Of a stretch of 64,000 nt of DNA, positions 60,791-64,000 are shown one piece after another (position 1 is the stretch's first letter; each line of letters begins with the position of its first letter). Position numbers and translations under genes: made by a program. The DNA comes from Andrena cerasifolii (taxonomy: Eukaryota; Arthropoda; Insecta; Hymenoptera; Andrenidae): positions 20,551,001 to 20,615,000 of the forward strand of contig NC_135119.1 of NCBI RefSeq assembly GCF_050908995.1, read 5' to 3'. The notes beneath the pieces are model-generated. The model did no database searches. It was not told the origin of the DNA and saw nothing but the letters and a program-made list of their open reading frames with translations.

Positions 60791-63602
60791 TTAATCCTTC
60801 TTCTCTTGAATGGACGCCTTCGCTTTCGACTTCGATGGGAATATTACGAATAACGACAGTTGCATTACAGAAAGGGTAAAACCTACCACGTTCTGAAACT
60901 GTGGAAGCACAAAGGTTAGCGTAATGCGTACTCCCATAAGAAATTCTATATATTCCAGATTTGAGGGAACGATAATGGAATATCGCTACTTACTATCACA
61001 AACACGTTATTAATTATGAGGCCGTACAACAACCATTGAAAGGAGACAATGGTGCCCATAAATATCAGCGGGAACGGAAGGATGTCCGTATTTTTCGTCT
61101 TTATAATCTCTCCCTGAGGAACAAAGAAACAAAGAGATGTGAAATTATGTAGCATCAGTGTTGCTAAGTCTCACGAGCTCGGTATATACCGAAAGTTCGG
61201 TAGATAATACAAACATATAGCAGTAACAACTGATTTTAACAATTAAGAAACTGGTCACGAGATTTCTTTGTTATGCAATTCAAGATAAATTAATTTTCGG
61301 CAAGCGACTTTCTTGAACCGCTAAGAAAAGGTGACCGAGTTTCTTATCTGTGTTTCGAATAGTAGTGGGCCCTTTTATGACGCATGCCGTGCCGCATATA
61401 TCTACAATTACGTAAGTCAAGTAGTGTCAAATTCTTTAAATTGAATGCGGGGCACAAGTTGGATAATTCTTCCAGTGATATTAACAGCTGGAAATTGGTC
61501 TCGGTAGATATAAATGGCCAATGAAAGACGCAGAACGTCCCGGTCGATGATAAATCAACGCAATAACCAACAGACCGTGAAGCTGATTTGGCTATCATAT
61601 ACAGTTCAGTGTTATATCTGGAAGATCCCACGTAACCCACTTTTTAAGTTCTTCTAAATAAAGTGTCATAATCGCGAAGCATGATCCGTGGGTAATAAAT
61701 TTTAATAAAGAAAATTTCAGACTTTTTAGAATTTCTTGCCGCAACGTAAGAGGTTTGAGCAACGATCGTAAAATTTCTCGTCGGTTCTTACAGAAAATAG
61801 GAACCAACGTCGAAAGAACACCGTTCTTCTGAACTATTTCAATTAAAGTCACATCAATCATGGTTATCGTACATATAAGGAGAACGTATTAAAAATATAA
61901 ACGCAGAACTTAAGTACAAGGATCAAATAGTACCGCGTTACTAATTTCCCAATATGGCTGCCATCTTTCCGGTTTTCGTCCATAATCACTCTTTTACTTC
62001 CCGTTTCCGGTTCGTCGTACTAACCATTCAGTCAGGTTCCAACGTAATTCTATTTCGCCTCGAAAAGATGGCACTGCCCATTGATAATAAATAAACTAAT
62101 AGTATATGCATAAATTAAGGGAACTGGTATCATTGTCTTCCTGAATGTATTTGTCGTTAGCTCCCCTACTTCCCACTTTTTTATCACTAAGGAAACGTGC
62201 GTAGAATCATCAAAATGTGTACTTACGAGATGAACGAGAGGGGACGCTATTAATAGAAACAATAGTACGGTCACAACTACGCCAAATCTGAATTCAATCT
62301 TCTCGGAATTTTCCACTTGGGCATACGTGAGGAAGACCATTACGAAAGCCGCTACCTTGCCTATTAAAGCAAGCGTATCCTTCTAGAAATGCGTAACACT
62401 TAAAGTAGAACAATGCTTTATTCGGGCACACCGATACTATCACAAATACTTCCGAAATTACATCGCAGCAGAGAGCACTTCGAATTTTACGTAATTACGG
62501 TGCGTACAGGATTCCCGGAACTATCGATTACATCCCATTTTCCTATGACTCATTCGCGTATAACGAAATTATGCCCCATTGTAGAAATACGTTCAAATTT
62601 CTATAAATAGAACGCGGTAACTGAACAAATCGAAATGACATGAGAATAAAATAATTTGATAAATTGATCTGTGTGCTATATTAAGGCTCCCACAGACCAA
62701 CGCGAATATTCGCGGCGGCAGCGGATCCGCCGCGGATCAGATAAACAGCCACGTATAAAGGCTCCCCCAGACCAACGCGAATATCCGCTCCGCGCTGCAA
62801 AATTCGCGTTGGTTTGGGGGAGCCTTTATAATAAAAAACTGTTGAACCGCGGCGGATCCACTGCCGCCGCGAATATTCACGTTGGTCTGCAGGAGCCTTC
62901 ACAATCAACTGCTAATGAGGGTATAATATAATTTATGTTGGGCACGATTAGTTACACATATATTTCTGCACACTTTATATCTGCTCGTTAAAAGTTTCTT
63001 CTAAATCATTGTTTAAACTTCTCACAACTCATCTATCATGTAACGAGGCATAATTTCTATTATACTGCACTTGCTAAGTCAAAATGATTTAGGGCAAGCG
63101 ACAAAGGAAATCAGAGTAAAGTATCAGGGAGAAATCTCATGCGTGTTATCTTATAAATAAAGCCTCCTACCGTATGGTGTGAGTAATAATAATATACTGC
63201 CATGTATGCTGTATTTGTGAGTACTCCAAAAACGTTAATATTAATCATTGCCGGATCCCCCAAAATCCATGCATACTGAAGCATCAAAATGCACCTATAA
63301 AAAAAAATTGTCTATTCACTAAACGCTTTTTGCCTACTTTTCACTTTATGAACGTTTTCATGTTTGTAAACAAAAATGTGCGTAAGGCATAATTTTCCTC
63401 CAGAGAGAAACTACTACTATCGTTTATAGATAACCTTAATGTTCAAAGGTAAAACAGTATATCTGTAGTAACGTAGTATCTCTGACGTAGTAACTTTTTT
63501 TACATATTAACAAGTTACACTCACATTCCTATACCACCCAGAAAAGGCATTGGGTCGAAACCTTTTGATGAACCTTTTCGATAAATGTCCTTGCATATTA
63601 AT
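60791..63602 (-). CDS. slv: SWEET sugar transporter (saliva family), five 3' coding exons, 5' end off window
   Basis: Bidirectional sugar uniporter of the MtN3/saliva (SWEET) family with two three-helix bundles and a linker helix. Exons: 63602-63525, 63294-63171, 62382-62227, 61113-60994 and 60898-60791. Phases fit throughout; 586 nt are visible, ending after SIQEKKD. Marks: LICKDIYRKGSSKGFDPMPF with the PMPF end of helix 1; WILGDPAMININVFG; AYMAVYYYYS; KIEFRFGVVVTVLLFLLIAS; then the second bundle GEIIKTKNTDILPFPLIF, VSFQWLLYGLIINNVF and a last segment FTLSVMQLSLFVIFPSK. The repeat pair DPMPF / ILPFP is typical of the family. The first exon (about 25 residues) lies beyond 64000; I searched 63603-64000 and found no candidate. 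Insects usually have one such gene, so the symbol is by family. Confidence 0.9.
62683..62899. mobile_element. Nested pair of palindromic MITEs in a SWEET intron
   Basis: Outer ends AAGGCTCCCACAGACCAACG and its inverse (near 62880-62899) enclose arms with CGCGGCGG-type sequence. Inside, 62754-62830 is a second, smaller palindrome with the same ends, GGCTCCCCCAGACCAACGCG, flanked by TATA. The simplest reading is that one family member inserted into another. Confidence 0.75.
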
Positions 63603-64000
63603 CTACAAATAAATCACAAGTAAGTATTATTTCTTGTTACTTCGCGGTACCTTTAATGGTAGCAGCAAAGTGTTAAAGGTTGAATGTAAATTCATGCGCA
63701 TAGTAATCTGCATTTCTCAGCTCGCAAAATAGAAATTAAATGTACCTTAAAATTAAACTCGTGCATGGCGTATAAAGGATAATGAACGTAATTTGTACTA
63801 CGTCTCGTCGAATGACTTAACAGAAATAAATATTCATAAGTCATTCTACCTTAGTATTTTGTGCATCGACTGCTATTTAACCATTGTGCAATGCGTCGGA
63901 TTTTAAGGTAAAATCATGCAAGAACAACCACGAATTGTGTTATCACAAGGGCATTATTTCTCGTTAGTAAATGTTCAGATAGTTCTATGCAGATTAAATA

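Noticed and set aside
61344..61861. Two adjoining minus-strand open frames inside a SWEET intron
   Set aside because: No recognised domain, different frames, and no supporting splice signals. Probably chance frames within the intron.

Overview
The window looks like insect nuclear DNA, most likely from a hymenopteran (ant or bee). Genes are split into many short exons with GT/AG introns. AT-rich intergenic DNA carries a few sharp CpG/GC-rich islands. There is a tandem array of insect odorant receptors of the nine-exon type, and dense small inverted-repeat transposons. Every gene I could reconstruct lies on the minus strand, so the order of transcription is right to left. I see no bacterial-type genes, tRNA genes or CRISPR arrays.

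Layout. 1-559: right part of a TTAA-flanked foldback element cut by the window edge. 1767-3370: a three-exon atonal-family bHLH gene (259 aa), with a TATA box upstream. 5709-6548: a tandem repeat with alternating 120-bp monomers. About 9038-29815: three head-to-tail copies of a 6.6-7.3 kb unit, each with one complete odorant receptor gene (nine exons, 431 codons, no break found). The copies differ in their load of intronic transposons, which record the duplication history. They include a 5S-rRNA-derived SINE, a palindromic 8-bp-TSD element, a TA-flanked element and a TTAA-flanked element. 31324-43630: a twelve-exon atypical soluble guanylyl cyclase (832 aa, Gyc88E/beta-3 type). Its introns hold several foldback elements, a LINE 3' fragment, and 18-bp and ATT repeats. 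About 43.7-60.8 kb: a gene-poor interval with GC-rich islands, two minisatellites, MITEs and LINE tails, plus a candidate TATA-driven non-coding first exon that may belong to the cyclase. 60791-63602: the 3' five coding exons of a SWEET sugar transporter, whose first exon lies beyond the right edge.

Functionally the genes are independent: a proneural transcription factor for sense-organ precursors, three ligand-binding chemoreceptor subunits, a gas/oxygen-type cyclase, and a sugar transporter. The genes themselves are known families. The unusual content is the mosaic receptor triplication and the transposon record inside it. All exon joins were made by eye from splice consensus, frame continuity and family resemblance. 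No alignment or database search was run.
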